A stretch of 64,000 nucleotides of DNA from assembly GCF_003121585.1 (NCBI RefSeq), contig NZ_QEOO01000031.1, forward strand, positions 62,001-126,000. Reading direction: 5' to 3'. A program made the translations under genes and the position numbers. This document shows positions 1-8,868 of this stretch, in pieces (position 1 is the stretch's first letter; each line of letters begins with the position of its first letter). The DNA comes from Nocardioides speluncae (GTDB lineage Bacteria > Actinomycetota > Actinomycetes > Propionibacteriales > Nocardioidaceae). The notes beneath the pieces are model-generated. The model was not told where the DNA came from. It saw only the letters and a program-made list of their open reading frames with translations, and made no database searches.

Positions 1-156
1 AACCAGATCAACATCGTGCACGCGACCGTCACGGCGCTGAAGATGCTCGAGGAGCCGGAGGCCGTTGCGGCACGCCGGGGTCTGACCGTCGAGCAGGTGG
101 CCCCGGCCGCCCTGCTGAAGGCGCGGGCCGAGGCCGAGACAGGAGTGACTTCCTGA
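1..156 (+). CDS. rpsE: 30S ribosomal protein S5, C-terminal part
   Basis: This is the last 51 codons of ribosomal protein S5, open at the left edge of the window. The visible part starts [16 protein letters not shown], which matches the conserved C-terminal S5 helix region, and ends in an Ala/Glu-rich tail. S5 belongs to the small subunit and contributes to decoding accuracy. The TGA stop (154-156) shares one base with the ATG of rpmD, so the two genes are translationally coupled. The identification rests on the short C-terminus plus the following rpmD-rplO-secY order, which is the normal spc-operon order. Confidence 0.93.
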   Translation, partial: NQINIVHATVTALKMLEEPEAVAARRGLTVEQVAPAALLKARAEAETGVTS

Positions 157-335
157 TGCGCCTCAAGGTCGAGCAGAAGAAGAGCACGATCGGCTGCAAG
201 CAGAACCAGCGCGAGACCCTGCGCACGCTCGGTCTCAAGCGGATCGGCGACGTGGTCGTCAAGGAGGACCGTCCGGAGATCCGGGGGATGGTCCAGACCG
301 TCCGTCACCTGGTGACGGTCGAGGAGGTCGACTGA
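156..335 (+). CDS. rpmD: 50S ribosomal protein L30
   Basis: A 59-residue protein starting [20 protein letters not shown]. The pattern [19 protein letters not shown] is characteristic of bacterial L30, and the length is normal for the short bacterial form. The ATG overlaps the rpsE stop by one base, and the ATG of rplO follows the stop after one base, so all three genes are tightly coupled within the spc operon. Confidence 0.96.
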   Translation: MRLKVEQKKSTIGCKQNQRETLRTLGLKRIGDVVVKEDRPEIRGMVQTVRHLVTVEEVD

Positions 336-336
336 C

Positions 337-777
337 ATGACGCTCAAGCTGCACCACCTGCGTCCTGCCCCCGGTGCCAAGACCGCCAAGACCCGCGTGG
401 GTCGCGGTGAGGCCTCGAAGGGTAAGACCGCTGGTCGAGGCACCAAGGGCACCAAGGCCCGCTACCAGGTTCCGGTCGCCTTCGAGGGTGGCCAGATGCC
501 GATCCACATGCGGCTGCCCAAGCTGAAGGGCTTCAAGAACCCCTTCAAGGTGGAGTTCCAGGTCGTGAACCTCGACCGGATCAACGAGCTCTTCCCCGAG
601 GGTGGCCCCGTGACCGTGGACGACCTGGTCGCCAAGGGCGCGGTCCGCAAGGGCCAGCCGGTCAAGGTGCTCGGTCAGGGCGAGATCTCGGTGGCGGTCC
701 AGGTGAGCGCGAACGCGTTCTCCGCTTCCGCCAAGGAGAAGATCGAGGCCGCCGGCGGCTCCACCGCCACGGCCTGA
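337..777 (+). CDS. rplO: 50S ribosomal protein L15
   Basis: A 146-residue L15, a large-subunit assembly protein. The glycine- and lysine-rich N-terminus ([20 protein letters not shown], then [17 protein letters not shown]) is the conserved rRNA-binding extension. The globular C-terminal half starts at about residue 60 with the motif [16 protein letters not shown]. The length is typical. The gene begins one base after rpmD. Downstream there is a 316-base spacer before secY that holds a long hairpin element instead of a gene, which is unusual for this otherwise compact operon. Confidence 0.97.
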   Translation: MTLKLHHLRPAPGAKTAKTRVGRGEASKGKTAGRGTKGTKARYQVPVAFEGGQMPIHMRLPKLKGFKNPFKVEFQVVNLDRINELFPEGGPVTVDDLVAKGAVRKGQPVKVLGQGEISVAVQVSANAFSASAKEKIEAAGGSTATA

Positions 778-782
778 GCTTT

Positions 783-944
783 CGGCCGTGTCTCCCCATC
801 CCTCGCCCGCTGCGCGGCGTTTCGGACTCGATCTGGCTGCGGCGGCGCCGCTCGACGGGCCATCCGGCCCGCCTTCGCGCCGCCGCCTTGCCAGATCGGC
901 CCGAAACACCGCTCGCGACGGCGATGGACGGGGAGACACGGCCG
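783..944 (+). repeat. Long hairpin element A (rplO-secY spacer)
   Basis: The 778-1093 spacer contains no convincing gene. It holds a long interrupted palindrome: CGGCCGTGTCTCCCC at 783-797 is exactly complementary to GGGGAGACACGGCCG at 930-944, and pairing continues imperfectly inward. The loop-proximal core at about 852-880 contains CGACGGGCC followed by CCGGCCCGCCTTCGC. The same core recurs in elements C and D. Function is unknown. It could be an RNA hairpin affecting secY expression, or a mobile palindromic repeat. Confidence 0.8.
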
Positions 945-1093
945 ACCCGTGAGCAACGAAGTTGGCGCGGTCGGCACTCGCCGGCCGCGCCCTTCGTTGG
1001 TCGGAAATGGGCGCTCTGCTGCTCCCTGTTAGGCTTCCCCGGTCCTCGCCATGACGTGGCGAGTACCTGCCCCTGCTTGAGAAAGAGGACCAC

Positions 1094-2389
1094 GTGCTAA
1101 GCGCGTTCGCCAACGCCTTCCGGACACCGGACCTGCGGCGCAAGCTGCTGTTCGTCCTCGCGATCATTGTGATCTTCCGGCTCGGCTCCCAGGTTCCTGC
1201 TCCCGGTGTCGACGCACGCAACGTGCAGAACTGCGTGGACAACGTCGGGAACGAGGGCGTCTACGGCCTGATCAACCTCTTCTCCGGCGGCGCACTGCTC
1301 CAGCTGACGATCTTCGCGCTGGGCATCATGCCGTACATCACCGCCAGCATCATCCTGCAGCTGCTCGTCGTGGTCATCCCGCGGCTCGAAGCGCTGAAGA
1401 AGGAGGGCCAGGCGGGCCAGACCAAGATCACCCAGTACACCCGCTACCTGACGCTGGCGCTCGCCGTACTCCAGGCGACCGGCATCGTGGCGCTGGCGCG
1501 CTCCAAGCAGCTGATCCAGGGCTGCCAGGAGGACCTGCTGCACTCCGACTCGACGAACACCTTCCTGGTCATGGTGGTCACCATGACCGCCGGCACCGCG
1601 GTGATCATGTACATGGGCGAGCAGATCACCGAGCGTGGCGTCGGCAACGGTATGTCGATCCTGATCTTCTGCCAGGTCGTCGCGACCTTCCCGGCCGCCA
1701 TGTGGAGCGTCCAGAAGACCCAGGGCTGGTGGATCTTCGGCCTGGTGATGGCGATCGGTCTGGTGATCGTGGCCGCGGTCATCTTCATCGAGCAGGCGCA
1801 GCGCCGGATCCCGGTCCAGTACGCCCGGCGGATGGTCGGACGCAAGATGTTCGGCGGCAGCTCGACGTACATCCCGCTCAAGGTGAACCAGGCCGGCATC
1901 ATCCCGGTCATCTTCGCTTCGTCGCTGCTCTACCTGCCGGCGATGGCGGTCCAGTTCAACCAGGGCAGCACCTCGCCCTGGATCCGCTGGATCAACAACT
2001 ACCTGGTCAACGGCGACCACCCGATCTACATGGCCCTGTACTTCGGCCTGATCGTGTTCTTCACGTACTTCTACGTCTCGATCACCTTCAACCCGCAAGA
2101 GGTGGCCGACAACATGAAGAAGTACGGCGGCTTCATTCCCGGGATCCGGGCCGGCCGTCCGACCGAGGACTACCTTGCGTACGTCCTGTCGCGGATCACG
2201 TTCCCAGGTGCCATGTACCTGGGCCTGATCGCGCTCATTCCGCTTATCGCACTGGTGCTCATCAACGCCAACCAGAACTTCCCGTTCGGCGGCACCTCGA
2301 TCCTGATCATGGTCGGCGTCGCGCTCGACACCGTGAAGCAGATCGAGAGCCAGTTGCAGCAGCGCAACTACGAAGGGTTCCTTCGATAG
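1094..2389 (+). CDS. secY: Protein translocase subunit SecY
   Basis: A 431-residue polytopic membrane protein, the central channel of the Sec translocon. It has about ten hydrophobic segments. The N-terminus MLSAFANAFRTPDLRRKLLF is typical of actinobacterial SecY. The cytoplasmic loop near residues 335-355 carries NPQEVADNMKKYGGFIPGIR, the conserved C5-loop motif that contacts SecA and the ribosome. The start is GTG at 1094, preceded by GAAAGAGGA. It sits between rplO and adk as expected. The long spacer with element A may separate its expression from the ribosomal genes; a TAGGCT box at 1030-1035 is a possible but weak promoter element. Confidence 0.97.
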   Translation: MLSAFANAFRTPDLRRKLLFVLAIIVIFRLGSQVPAPGVDARNVQNCVDNVGNEGVYGLINLFSGGALLQLTIFALGIMPYITASIILQLLVVVIPRLEALKKEGQAGQTKITQYTRYLTLALAVLQATGIVALARSKQLIQGCQEDLLHSDSTNTFLVMVVTMTAGTAVIMYMGEQITERGVGNGMSILIFCQVVATFPAAMWSVQKTQGWWIFGLVMAIGLVIVAAVIFIEQAQRRIPVQYARRMVGRKMFGGSSTYIPLKVNQAGIIPVIFASSLLYLPAMAVQFNQGSTSPWIRWINNYLVNGDHPIYMALYFGLIVFFTYFYVSITFNPQEVADNMKKYGGFIPGIRAGRPTEDYLAYVLSRITFPGAMYLGLIALIPLIALVLINANQNFPFGGTSILIMVGVALDTVKQIESQLQQRNYEGFLR

Positions 2390-2419
2390 TGCCGCCCATG
2401 GAAAGCCCTCTAGCGCTTC

Positions 2420-2519
2420 GCGCACCCCAGGCACGCACATCGCCGTGTTGCCGTCCCTCGACAGACAACCCAGTCTGGCATCGCTCCGGCGCCTCGCGCT
2501 GCACGCACCTGGAGCACGC
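2420..2519 (+). repeat. Hairpin element B (secY-adk spacer)
   Basis: An imperfect inverted repeat fills most of the secY-adk spacer. The left arm at 2420-2438 (GCGCACCCCAGGCACGCAC) pairs with the right arm at about 2497-2519. Most mismatches are C/A on this strand and therefore G/U in RNA from the other strand. The right arm shares CGCGCTGCACGCAC with the corresponding arm of element C (TTGCGCTGCACGCACCC), so B is a diverged member of the same family, with the central GGGCC/GGCCC core replaced. Confidence 0.6.
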
Positions 2520-2552
2520 CAACCGCCAGACGACTTCCCACGGGAGGCACTA

Positions 2553-3128
2553 ATGCGACTACTCATCATGGGACCGCCGGGCGCCGGCAAGGGCACGCAA
2601 GCCAAGATCATCGCCGACCGCTACGGCATCCCGGCGATCTCGACCGGGGACATTTTCCGGGCCAACGTCGATGCGGGTACGCCGCTGGGCCTCGAGGCGA
2701 AGAAGTACATGGACCACGGGGAGTACGTGCCGGACGAGGTCACCAACCTGATGGTGCGCAACCGGATCGACGAGCCGGACGCCGACCCCGGCTTCCTCCT
2801 CGACGGCTACCCGCGCACGCTCGCGCAGGTCGAGGAGCTCGACGGGATGATCGAGTACACCGGGCACAAGCTCGACGCCGTACTCGTGCTCACCGTCGAC
2901 GACGACGAGCTGGTCAACCGGCTGCTGCAGCGGGCCGAGGTCGAGGCTCGCGCCGACGACACCGAGGACGTCATCCGGCGCCGGCAAGAGGTCTACAACG
3001 AGCAGACCGCGCCGCTGATCGAGGTCTACCGCGACCACGGCGTCCTGGTCGAGGTCAACGGCATGGGCGAGGTCGACGAGGTGACCGAGCGGCTGCTTGA
3101 AGCTCTCGGTTCCGTCGACGAGAGCTAG
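2553..3128 (+). CDS. adk: Adenylate kinase
   Basis: A 191-residue nucleoside monophosphate kinase interconverting ATP plus AMP and two ADP in the cytoplasm. The P-loop GPPGAGKGTQ is at residues 7-16. The AMP-binding segment ISTGDIFRA (about 29-37) and FLLDGYPRT (about 80-88) are conserved. The LID is the short form (EVEARADDTEDVIRRR), without the zinc-binding insert, as in other actinobacterial Adk. The ATG at 2553 follows CGGGAGGCA. An upstream in-frame start at 2445 would add 36 non-homologous residues and run through element B, so it is rejected. Confidence 0.97.
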   Translation: MRLLIMGPPGAGKGTQAKIIADRYGIPAISTGDIFRANVDAGTPLGLEAKKYMDHGEYVPDEVTNLMVRNRIDEPDADPGFLLDGYPRTLAQVEELDGMIEYTGHKLDAVLVLTVDDDELVNRLLQRAEVEARADDTEDVIRRRQEVYNEQTAPLIEVYRDHGVLVEVNGMGEVDEVTERLLEALGSVDES

Positions 3129-3137
3129 TGGGCATCT

Positions 3138-3276
3138 CCGGAAGTTCGTCGGGGTCTGAGCGGCCAGGGCACGCAAATCGCTGCGTTGTCGTCGGTCGAC
3201 GGGCCACCGGCCCGCCTCCCTCCGACGCCTTGCGCTGCACGCACCCTGACCACTCAGACCCACGAAGAACTTCCGG
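3138..3276 (+). repeat. Long hairpin element C (adk-map spacer)
   Basis: CCGGAAGTTC at 3138-3147 pairs with GAACTTCCGG at 3267-3276, and the two arms remain complementary for about 60 bases towards a central GGGCC/GGCCC turn near 3205. Mismatches are mostly C/A on this strand, equivalent to G/U on the opposite RNA. The outer right arm ends inside the ribosome-binding region (GGAGGT at 3275-3280) of map, so folding could mask or expose the map start. The inner core CGACGGGCCACCGGCCCGCC is shared with elements A and D. Confidence 0.8.
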
Positions 3277-3288
3277 AGGTACCCACTA

Positions 3289-4131
3289 GTGGGCTTCCGC
3301 GACCGCGGGATCGAGATCAAGACCCCGGAGCAGATCGCCACGATGCGGCGCGCCGGCCTGCTGGTCGGCCAGACGCTCGAGCTGCTGCGCAAGGAAGTGC
3401 GTGTCGGGATCTCCACCAAGGAGCTCGACGCGATCGCCGAGGACAACATCCGCTCGGCCGGCGCCGTACCGTCGTTCAAGGGGTACGGCGAGCCGCCGTT
3501 CCCCGGCACCATCTGCGCGTCGGTGAACGACGAGGTGGTCCATGGTGTACCCGGCTCCCGGGTGCTTGCCGACGGTGACATCATCTCGATCGACTGCGGC
3601 GCGATCACTCTCGACGATTCTGGGCAAGGCTGGCACGGCGACGCCGCGATCACGGTGGCGGTCGGCGAGGTGCCGGCCGAAGTCGCCGAGCTGATGCGGG
3701 TCACCGAGGAGTCGCTGTGGCGCGGTCTCGCCGCCGCCCGGCTCGGCGGCAAGGTCGCCGACATCTCGCAGGCGGTGGAGAGCTATGTCCGCGGCGAGGG
3801 TCCCTACGGCATCGTCGAGCACTTCACCGGCCACGGAATCGGCAGCGAGATGCACCAGCCGCCCGACGTACCCAACCTCGGCGGCAACCGGCTGCTCAGC
3901 CCCAAGCTGGTCCAGGGGATGGCGCTGGCGGTCGAGCCGATGATCACGCTCGGCTCCAAGGACACCGTCGTGTACGACGACGACTGGACCGTCGCGACCA
4001 GCGACGGCAGCTGGGCCGCGCACTTCGAGCACTCGTTCACGCTGACCCAGCGGGGTGCCTGGGTGCTGACCGCGCTCGACGGCGGCGAGGAGCGGCTCAC
4101 CGCGCTCGGCGTACCCTTCGGCGGATCCTGA
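3289..4131 (+). CDS. map: Methionine aminopeptidase, type I
   Basis: A 280-residue dinuclear metallopeptidase that removes the initiator methionine from nascent proteins. The five metal ligands are present: D102 (in IDCGA), D118 (in HGDAA), H182 (in GHGIG), E216 (in VEPM) and E247 (in FEHSF). The substrate-binding His lies in NDEVVHGVPG. The spacing between the two Asp ligands is about five residues longer than in the E. coli enzyme. The start is GTG at 3289, nine bases after GGAGG. In many actinobacteria infA follows directly; here infA is 42 kb away. Confidence 0.96.
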   Translation: MGFRDRGIEIKTPEQIATMRRAGLLVGQTLELLRKEVRVGISTKELDAIAEDNIRSAGAVPSFKGYGEPPFPGTICASVNDEVVHGVPGSRVLADGDIISIDCGAITLDDSGQGWHGDAAITVAVGEVPAEVAELMRVTEESLWRGLAAARLGGKVADISQAVESYVRGEGPYGIVEHFTGHGIGSEMHQPPDVPNLGGNRLLSPKLVQGMALAVEPMITLGSKDTVVYDDDWTVATSDGSWAAHFEHSFTLTQRGAWVLTALDGGEERLTALGVPFGGS

Positions 4132-4267
4132 CCCGGGCTGCTGTCCCCAGGAGCGGTAGTCGCTATGTGGCACGCCTGGGCGGTCACGATAGGTTCTGGT
4201 CACGAGCCCTCTGGGCAGAAGGCTGCTGACCACACCGACGCATCGAGGAGAAGGGGGACATCGGACC

Positions 4268-4852
4268 ATGGGCGTGACACTTCAGAAGGGCGGCAACGTC
4301 TCGCTGGCGAAGCTGTCGGACGGCGGCGTGCTCACGCGGCTGGCCGTCGGGCTCGGCTGGGATGTGCGCGGCTCGACCGGTGCCGACTTCGACCTCGACG
4401 CGTCCGCGCTGCTGGTCGGAACCGCCGGGAAGGTGCTCTCCGATGCCCACTTCGTGTTCTACAACAACCTCGACTCGCCGGACGGCGCCGTACACCACAC
4501 CGGTGACAACCTCACCGGTGAGGGTGAGGGGGACGACGAGGTGATCGAGGTGAACCTCTCGACTCTGTCTGCCGACATCGACCGGATCGTGTTCCCGGTG
4601 TCGATCCACGACGCCGACGCACGCCGGCAGAACTTCGGCCAGGTGATGAACGCCTTCATCCGGGTCGTCGATGCCACGAACGGGCAGGAGCTTGCCCGCT
4701 ACGACCTCACCGAGGACGCCTCGATGGAGACCGCGATGGTCTTCGGCGAGCTCTATCGGCGGGAGGGTGACTGGAAGTTCCGGGCGATTGGCCAGGGCTA
4801 CGCCAGCGGCCTGCTCGGTATCGTCCGTGACTTCGGCGTCAACGCCAGCTGA
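4268..4852 (+). CDS. TerD-family protein
   Basis: A 194-residue TerD/TerE-type calcium-binding protein of the tellurium-resistance and stress family. It starts MGVTLQKGGNVSLAKL, which is diagnostic, and carries GADFDLDASALLV, SPDGAVHHTGDN, and [20 protein letters not shown] near the C-terminus. The acidic clusters are the known Ca-binding elements of the family. A strong purine-rich site (GAGGAGAAGGGGG) precedes the ATG. It lies 31 bases ahead of the TerC-like DUF475 gene, so the two are probably co-transcribed. The substrate or signal sensed by TerD proteins is not established, and the symbol is left blank because two paralogues are present. Confidence 0.95.
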   Translation: MGVTLQKGGNVSLAKLSDGGVLTRLAVGLGWDVRGSTGADFDLDASALLVGTAGKVLSDAHFVFYNNLDSPDGAVHHTGDNLTGEGEGDDEVIEVNLSTLSADIDRIVFPVSIHDADARRQNFGQVMNAFIRVVDATNGQELARYDLTEDASMETAMVFGELYRREGDWKFRAIGQGYASGLLGIVRDFGVNAS

Positions 4853-4883
4853 CCTACAACCACTCAAGAACCAGGACTGACTC

Positions 4884-6005
4884 GTGATTCTCAGAACCTT
4901 CGGCTGGTCGTTCGCGATCACCATTCTCGGGCTGATCGGAGCCTTCTTCTACGGGTTCTCCTCCAAGGACTCGACCGGCGCCGCTCTGCACGCCGTGGCA
5001 ATCGCCACCATCCTGATCGTGCTGGAGGTGTCACTCTCCTTCGACAACGCCGTGGTCAACGCCAAGGTGCTCGGGAAGATGTCGCCGTTCTGGCAGAAGA
5101 TGTTCCTGACGGTCGGCATCCTGATCGCGGTCTTCGGCATGCGGCTGGTGTTCCCGTTCGTCGTCGTCTGGGCGACCGCCGGCCTCAACCCGTTCGACGC
5201 CTGGGACCTCGCGATGGAGGGCGGCGACACCCACGACGAGGGAAGCTACGCGTACCTCCTGCACGAGGCGCACCCGATGATCGCGGCGTTCGGCGGCATG
5301 TTCCTGATGATGATCTTCCTCGACTTCTTCTTCGACGAGGAGAAGGACAACCACTGGCTCGACCCGATCGAGCGCCGGATGGAGACCCTCGGCCGCCTCG
5401 AGGGCGCCGCGGTCATCCTGTCCCTCGGCCTGCTGACGCTGCTCGCCTGGTGGTTCGACGTGGACGACCTGGGCAGCGTGCTCGCCGCCGGAATCCTCGG
5501 CCTGCTCACCTATCTCGTCGTCAAGGGCCTCGGGGATCTCTTCGCGAAGTCGTCGGGCCTGGAGGACGACGATGAGGCCGAGGAGGGCGCTGCCAATGGC
5601 AGCACGGGTGCGCTGGTCCTGGCCACCGGCAAGGCCGCGTTCTTCATGTTCCTCTACCTCGAGGTCCTCGACGCGAGTTTCTCCTTCGACGGTGTCATCG
5701 GCGCCTTCGCGATCACCTCCGACCCGATCATCATCGCGATCGGCCTCGGTGTCGGCGCGATGTACGTCCGGTCGGTCACCGTCTACCTGGTCCGCAAGGG
5801 CACCCTCGCGGAGTACGTCTACCTCGAGCACGGCGCCCACTGGGCGATCGGTGCCCTGGCGGTGCTGCTGTTCGTGACGATGAAGTACGAGATCCCCGAA
5901 CTCGTCACAGGCGGGATCGGTGTCGCGTTCATCCTCGCCTCGCTGTGGTGGAGCATCCGGGAGAATCGCTTGCACCCTGAGGAGAAGCACGAAATCCATA
6001 TCTGA
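4884..6005 (+). CDS. TerC-like DUF475 integral membrane protein
   Basis: A 373-residue membrane protein with eight or nine hydrophobic segments. Two internally related motifs, LEVSLSFDNAVVNAKVL (about residues 49-65) and LEVLDASFSFDGVIGAFAIT (about 259-278), are the hallmark of the TerC/DUF475 superfamily, where the acidic residues inside the membrane are thought to bind metal ions. An acidic cytoplasmic loop (LEDDDEAEEG) lies near residue 228. The start is GTG at 4884. The tandem arrangement with terD suggests a membrane partner for a TerD-centred metal or stress response. Known members are linked to tellurite or metal tolerance; the transported ion is not visible from sequence. Confidence 0.93.
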   Translation: MILRTFGWSFAITILGLIGAFFYGFSSKDSTGAALHAVAIATILIVLEVSLSFDNAVVNAKVLGKMSPFWQKMFLTVGILIAVFGMRLVFPFVVVWATAGLNPFDAWDLAMEGGDTHDEGSYAYLLHEAHPMIAAFGGMFLMMIFLDFFFDEEKDNHWLDPIERRMETLGRLEGAAVILSLGLLTLLAWWFDVDDLGSVLAAGILGLLTYLVVKGLGDLFAKSSGLEDDDEAEEGAANGSTGALVLATGKAAFFMFLYLEVLDASFSFDGVIGAFAITSDPIIIAIGLGVGAMYVRSVTVYLVRKGTLAEYVYLEHGAHWAIGALAVLLFVTMKYEIPELVTGGIGVAFILASLWWSIRENRLHPEEKHEIHI

Positions 6006-6009
6006 GTGA

Positions 6010-6055
6010 GTCGTGGGCCTGAGCGTGCGCCCTGGCGCACGCTCAGACCCACGAC
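6010..6055. terminator. Bidirectional terminator between convergent genes
   Basis: A 22-bp stem (6010-6031 with 6034-6055) with one mismatch, around a very short loop. The arms begin GTCGTGGG and end CCCACGAC. It lies exactly between the convergent DUF475 and SMP-30 genes. There is no clear U-tract, which is normal for high-GC actinobacterial terminators. Confidence 0.8.
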
Positions 6056-6056
6056 C

Positions 6057-6863
6057 TCATTTCGGCGGAAGCGGAGCGACGGCGAGGAGGCCGGTCGGCT
6101 CACCGGCGAAGGGGTTGCCGCCGAAGTCCTGGCCGACGACGTAGAGGTTGCCGTCACCAATCGCGCACGAGAATGCGCTGCGGGCGAAGTCGACGGTGCT
6201 GAGCACCTCGCCGCCCTCGGCGACCCGGCGACAGTGCTTGTTGCCGACGTCGGCGTACCAGACCGCGCCGTCGTCGTCGAGGCAGATGCCGTCCGGGTGG
6301 TCACCGGGGGTGGCTGCCCAGACCCGGCGATCGCCGAGGCTGCCGTCGGCGCCGATCGTGTACGCCGTCAGCTGCTCGGCGTACGACTCGGCGACGATCA
6401 GCGTGCCGCCGTCGGGGGTGACCGCCATCCCGTTCGGGAAGGCGAGGTCGTCGGCGACCTGGGTGACCTTGCCATCGGGCGTCACCAGGACCACGAAGCC
6501 GGGCGCGTACTCGCCTTCCGGGAACTCGAAGCCGATGCTGTTGACGTAGGCGTTGCCGCGCGGGTCGACCACGATCTCGTTCCACGGCATCGTCGAGACC
6601 GGCGCCAGGTCGGCGTACTCGGTGAGCGAGCCGTCGGCCTCGCGGCGCAGTACCTGGCGGCTGGCCGAGGAGGCCAACAGCAGTCGTCCGTCGGGAAGGA
6701 AGTCGAAGCACAGCGGGAACGACTCCACGCTCGCTTCGATGGTCGAGTCGCCCGGCCCGGCGACCGAGATCACCTGGCCGGCTGCCCAGTCTGCGAACCA
6801 CGGCTTGCCGTCGTGCCAACGCACCGACTCGCCGAACCTGATGCCTTCATAGATCGTGTCCAT
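6057..6863 (-). CDS. SMP-30/gluconolactonase-like beta-propeller protein
   Basis: About 268 residues with the six-bladed beta-propeller repeat pattern of the SMP-30/gluconolactonase/LRE family. Metal-site features are present: an early Glu in GESVRWHDGKPWFADW, Asn in MPWNEIVVDPRGNAYVNS, Asn in AFPNGMAVTPDG, and Asp in GDHPDGICLDDDGAVWYAD. Members hydrolyse lactones or small esters; the substrate is unknown here. The start chosen is the ATG at 6863 (MDTIYEGIRFGE). The in-frame ATG at 6929 would run into the divergent neighbour's start. It lies in the Ter cluster, but nothing in the sequence ties it to that pathway. Confidence 0.88.
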   Translation of the reverse strand: MDTIYEGIRFGESVRWHDGKPWFADWAAGQVISVAGPGDSTIEASVESFPLCFDFLPDGRLLLASSASRQVLRREADGSLTEYADLAPVSTMPWNEIVVDPRGNAYVNSIGFEFPEGEYAPGFVVLVTPDGKVTQVADDLAFPNGMAVTPDGGTLIVAESYAEQLTAYTIGADGSLGDRRVWAATPGDHPDGICLDDDGAVWYADVGNKHCRRVAEGGEVLSTVDFARSAFSCAIGDGNLYVVGQDFGGNPFAGEPTGLLAVAPLPPK

Positions 6864-6918
6864 GCCAGGTGGACTGCCCCCAGGACCGGAACTCATCGGA
6901 GTTCGCACCTTCCGTACG

Positions 6919-8166
6919 ATGAACAGCATGAGCTTCGACCGCCCTGCCGGACGCCAACGCGGCAGGCGCGGCGCGCAGCCGTTGGAGCAGGCTCAGGAAG
7001 CTCGGGCCGCGATGCAGGAGCAGTTCTACCGCGTCGACCAGCTTCAGCGAGACATCGGCGGGACCGTCCGTCAGTACGCCGCGGTGCTGGCCGACCGTGC
7101 CCGCCGCACCGGCGTCGTACCCGGCTTCGAGGCCCTCGACCAGCGGGCCAACGAGCTGATTCACGCCTATATCGCGCTGCTGGACCGGTTCGACCCGCTG
7201 GAGGAGTCGGTGCTGCCGGCGCTGCAGCAGGCCACGCCGGCGTTCGGGGAGCTGAGCCCCAAGCTCGGCATGCTGGCCGACGACTTCGAACGCTTCCTGG
7301 ACCAGTACGGCGCGGAGCTGGCGCGGCTGGGTGAGGCCAAGGAAAATGTCATGCGGCGGATCGCGGAGGCCTCCGGCGCCGTCGACCGGGCGGAGGCGGC
7401 CTGGCGGGCGATGCGGGAGAAGGGGTACGAGTTCGCCAACGCCGACGAGGCGCTCGCGAGGGCCCGGATCGCGGGTCGACGGCTGGCCGGGATCGCCGAG
7501 CAGCTGACACCGGACAAGGTCGACGAGCCCGCCCAGGTCGTCGAGAAGCTTGCCGCGGAGGCACTCGCGCTCGCGACCGACCTGCCGCAGCGAGTCGCCA
7601 CCCTCGGCACCCGGATCCCGTCGCTGTCGACCCGGATCGACGCCCTCGGCCATCGGGCCGAATCGGTCCACGAGGCGATGGGCGCGCTGCGCCGGGAGTT
7701 CTCGATCGGCAACTGGCGCGACATCGCCGACCGCGAGGCCGACGTACACAAGCTGCTGGAGGGCGCCCAGCACCGTCTCCGCGAGCTGCGCCGGCTCAAC
7801 GCCGGCGGCGACCATGCCGGCGCCCTGATCCAGCTCGCCGCGCTCGAGGACGACCTCGCCTCCGCGGGCGAGGTGATCGACGGCCCGCGCGAACGCCTCG
7901 ACCTGCTGCGCGGGATCAAGGCGCAGCCGCAGAAGCTCTTCGAGCAGGTGCGTTTCCGGCTGCGGGACGCGCGCTACCTGGTCATGAAGGGCCAGTCCGT
8001 CGCGCCACAGCCGTGGGCCGGCCGGATCGACGGTGCCGCCGCCGAGCTGATCTCACTGGAGTCGATGCTGAAGGGCACCCACCCCGACTACTGGTCGCTC
8101 CACCAGCGCCTCACCGCGCTGGACGCGCGGGTCCGCGAGCTGATCGACGACTACCGCAGGGGCTAG
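6919..8166 (+). CDS. Coiled-coil protein of the Ter cluster
   Basis: About 415 residues, rich in Ala, Leu, Arg and Glu, predicted almost wholly helical with long heptad-like stretches. There is no signal peptide, membrane segment or catalytic motif. Starts are possible at ATG 6919 or 6928; the longer form from 6856 overlaps the divergent SMP-30 gene and adds a non-helical proline-rich piece. Similar helical proteins occur beside TerD genes in actinobacteria and are usually annotated as hypothetical. Its stop overlaps, tail to tail, the stop of the minus-strand terD at 8163-8166. A scaffold role in a Ter complex is an inference. Confidence 0.8.
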   Translation: MNSMSFDRPAGRQRGRRGAQPLEQAQEARAAMQEQFYRVDQLQRDIGGTVRQYAAVLADRARRTGVVPGFEALDQRANELIHAYIALLDRFDPLEESVLPALQQATPAFGELSPKLGMLADDFERFLDQYGAELARLGEAKENVMRRIAEASGAVDRAEAAWRAMREKGYEFANADEALARARIAGRRLAGIAEQLTPDKVDEPAQVVEKLAAEALALATDLPQRVATLGTRIPSLSTRIDALGHRAESVHEAMGALRREFSIGNWRDIADREADVHKLLEGAQHRLRELRRLNAGGDHAGALIQLAALEDDLASAGEVIDGPRERLDLLRGIKAQPQKLFEQVRFRLRDARYLVMKGQSVAPQPWAGRIDGAAAELISLESMLKGTHPDYWSLHQRLTALDARVRELIDDYRRG

Positions 8167-8738
8167 AGCGCGACGCCGAAGTCGCGGGCGATGCCCTCGA
8201 GGCCGGAGGCGTAGCCCTGGCCGACAGCGCGGAACTTCCACTCGGCACCGTTGCGGTAGAGCTCGCCGAAGACCATCGCGGTCTCCATCGAGGCGTCCTC
8301 GGTGAGGTCGTAGCGGGCCATCTCCTCCTTCGAGGACTCGTTGACCACGCGGATGAAGGCGTTGCGGACCTGGCCGAAGTTCTGGCCGCGGGAGTCGGCC
8401 TCGTGGATCGTGGCGACGAAGGCCAGCTTGTCGACGTCGGCGGCCATGCCGGCCAGGTTGACGAAGACCTGCTCGTCGTCGCCGACGATCTCGCCGTCAC
8501 GGACGTCGCCGCTGTGCCGGACCGCGCCGTCGGGAGTCTGCAGCTGGTTGTAGAAGATGAAGTGCTCGTTGGACAGGACCCGGCCGTCCGCGCCGCACAC
8601 CATGACGCTGGCGTCGAGGTCGAAGGGCGCGCCGTCGGTCGAGCGGGCGTCCCACCCGAGCCCGACCCGCACGCTGTTCAGCGTGGGCTCCATCTTCGAC
8701 AGGCTGATGTTTCCGCCCTTGGACAGCGAGATAGCCAC
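8163..8738 (-). CDS. TerD-family protein (second copy)
   Basis: A 191-residue canonical TerD protein, closer to the classic form than the copy at 4268: [36 protein letters not shown], then [19 protein letters not shown] and a C-terminus ending [10 protein letters not shown]. It is divergent from the CitE-like gene at 8869, with a 130-base shared regulatory region, and convergent with the coiled-coil gene, with overlapping stop codons. Family knowledge links TerD to calcium-dependent stress signalling at the membrane. The nearby biosynthetic genes suggest this copy serves the Ter metabolite module. Confidence 0.95.
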   Translation of the reverse strand: MAISLSKGGNISLSKMEPTLNSVRVGLGWDARSTDGAPFDLDASVMVCGADGRVLSNEHFIFYNQLQTPDGAVRHSGDVRDGEIVGDDEQVFVNLAGMAADVDKLAFVATIHEADSRGQNFGQVRNAFIRVVNESSKEEMARYDLTEDASMETAMVFGELYRNGAEWKFRAVGQGYASGLEGIARDFGVAL

Positions 8739-8868
8739 GGTTTCCTCCAGTTTGATCCCGGGTAGTGAGGGTGGTCGATGCGTCCACCGATTGCCCCAGG
8801 CGACCAGTGGCCATCAACCATCAGGACCGTATCCTTTGGCGCAAGCCTGAGGACTTCAAGGGGGGCTC

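Noticed and set aside
1097..2611. Long minus-strand frame opposite secY
   Set aside because: Antisense shadow of secY, with His/Asp/Arg-rich low-complexity translation.
6006..7334. Plus-strand frame of 442 codons across the SMP-30 gene
   Set aside because: It runs through the terminator at 6010-6055 and antisense to the beta-propeller gene, with no recognisable domain.
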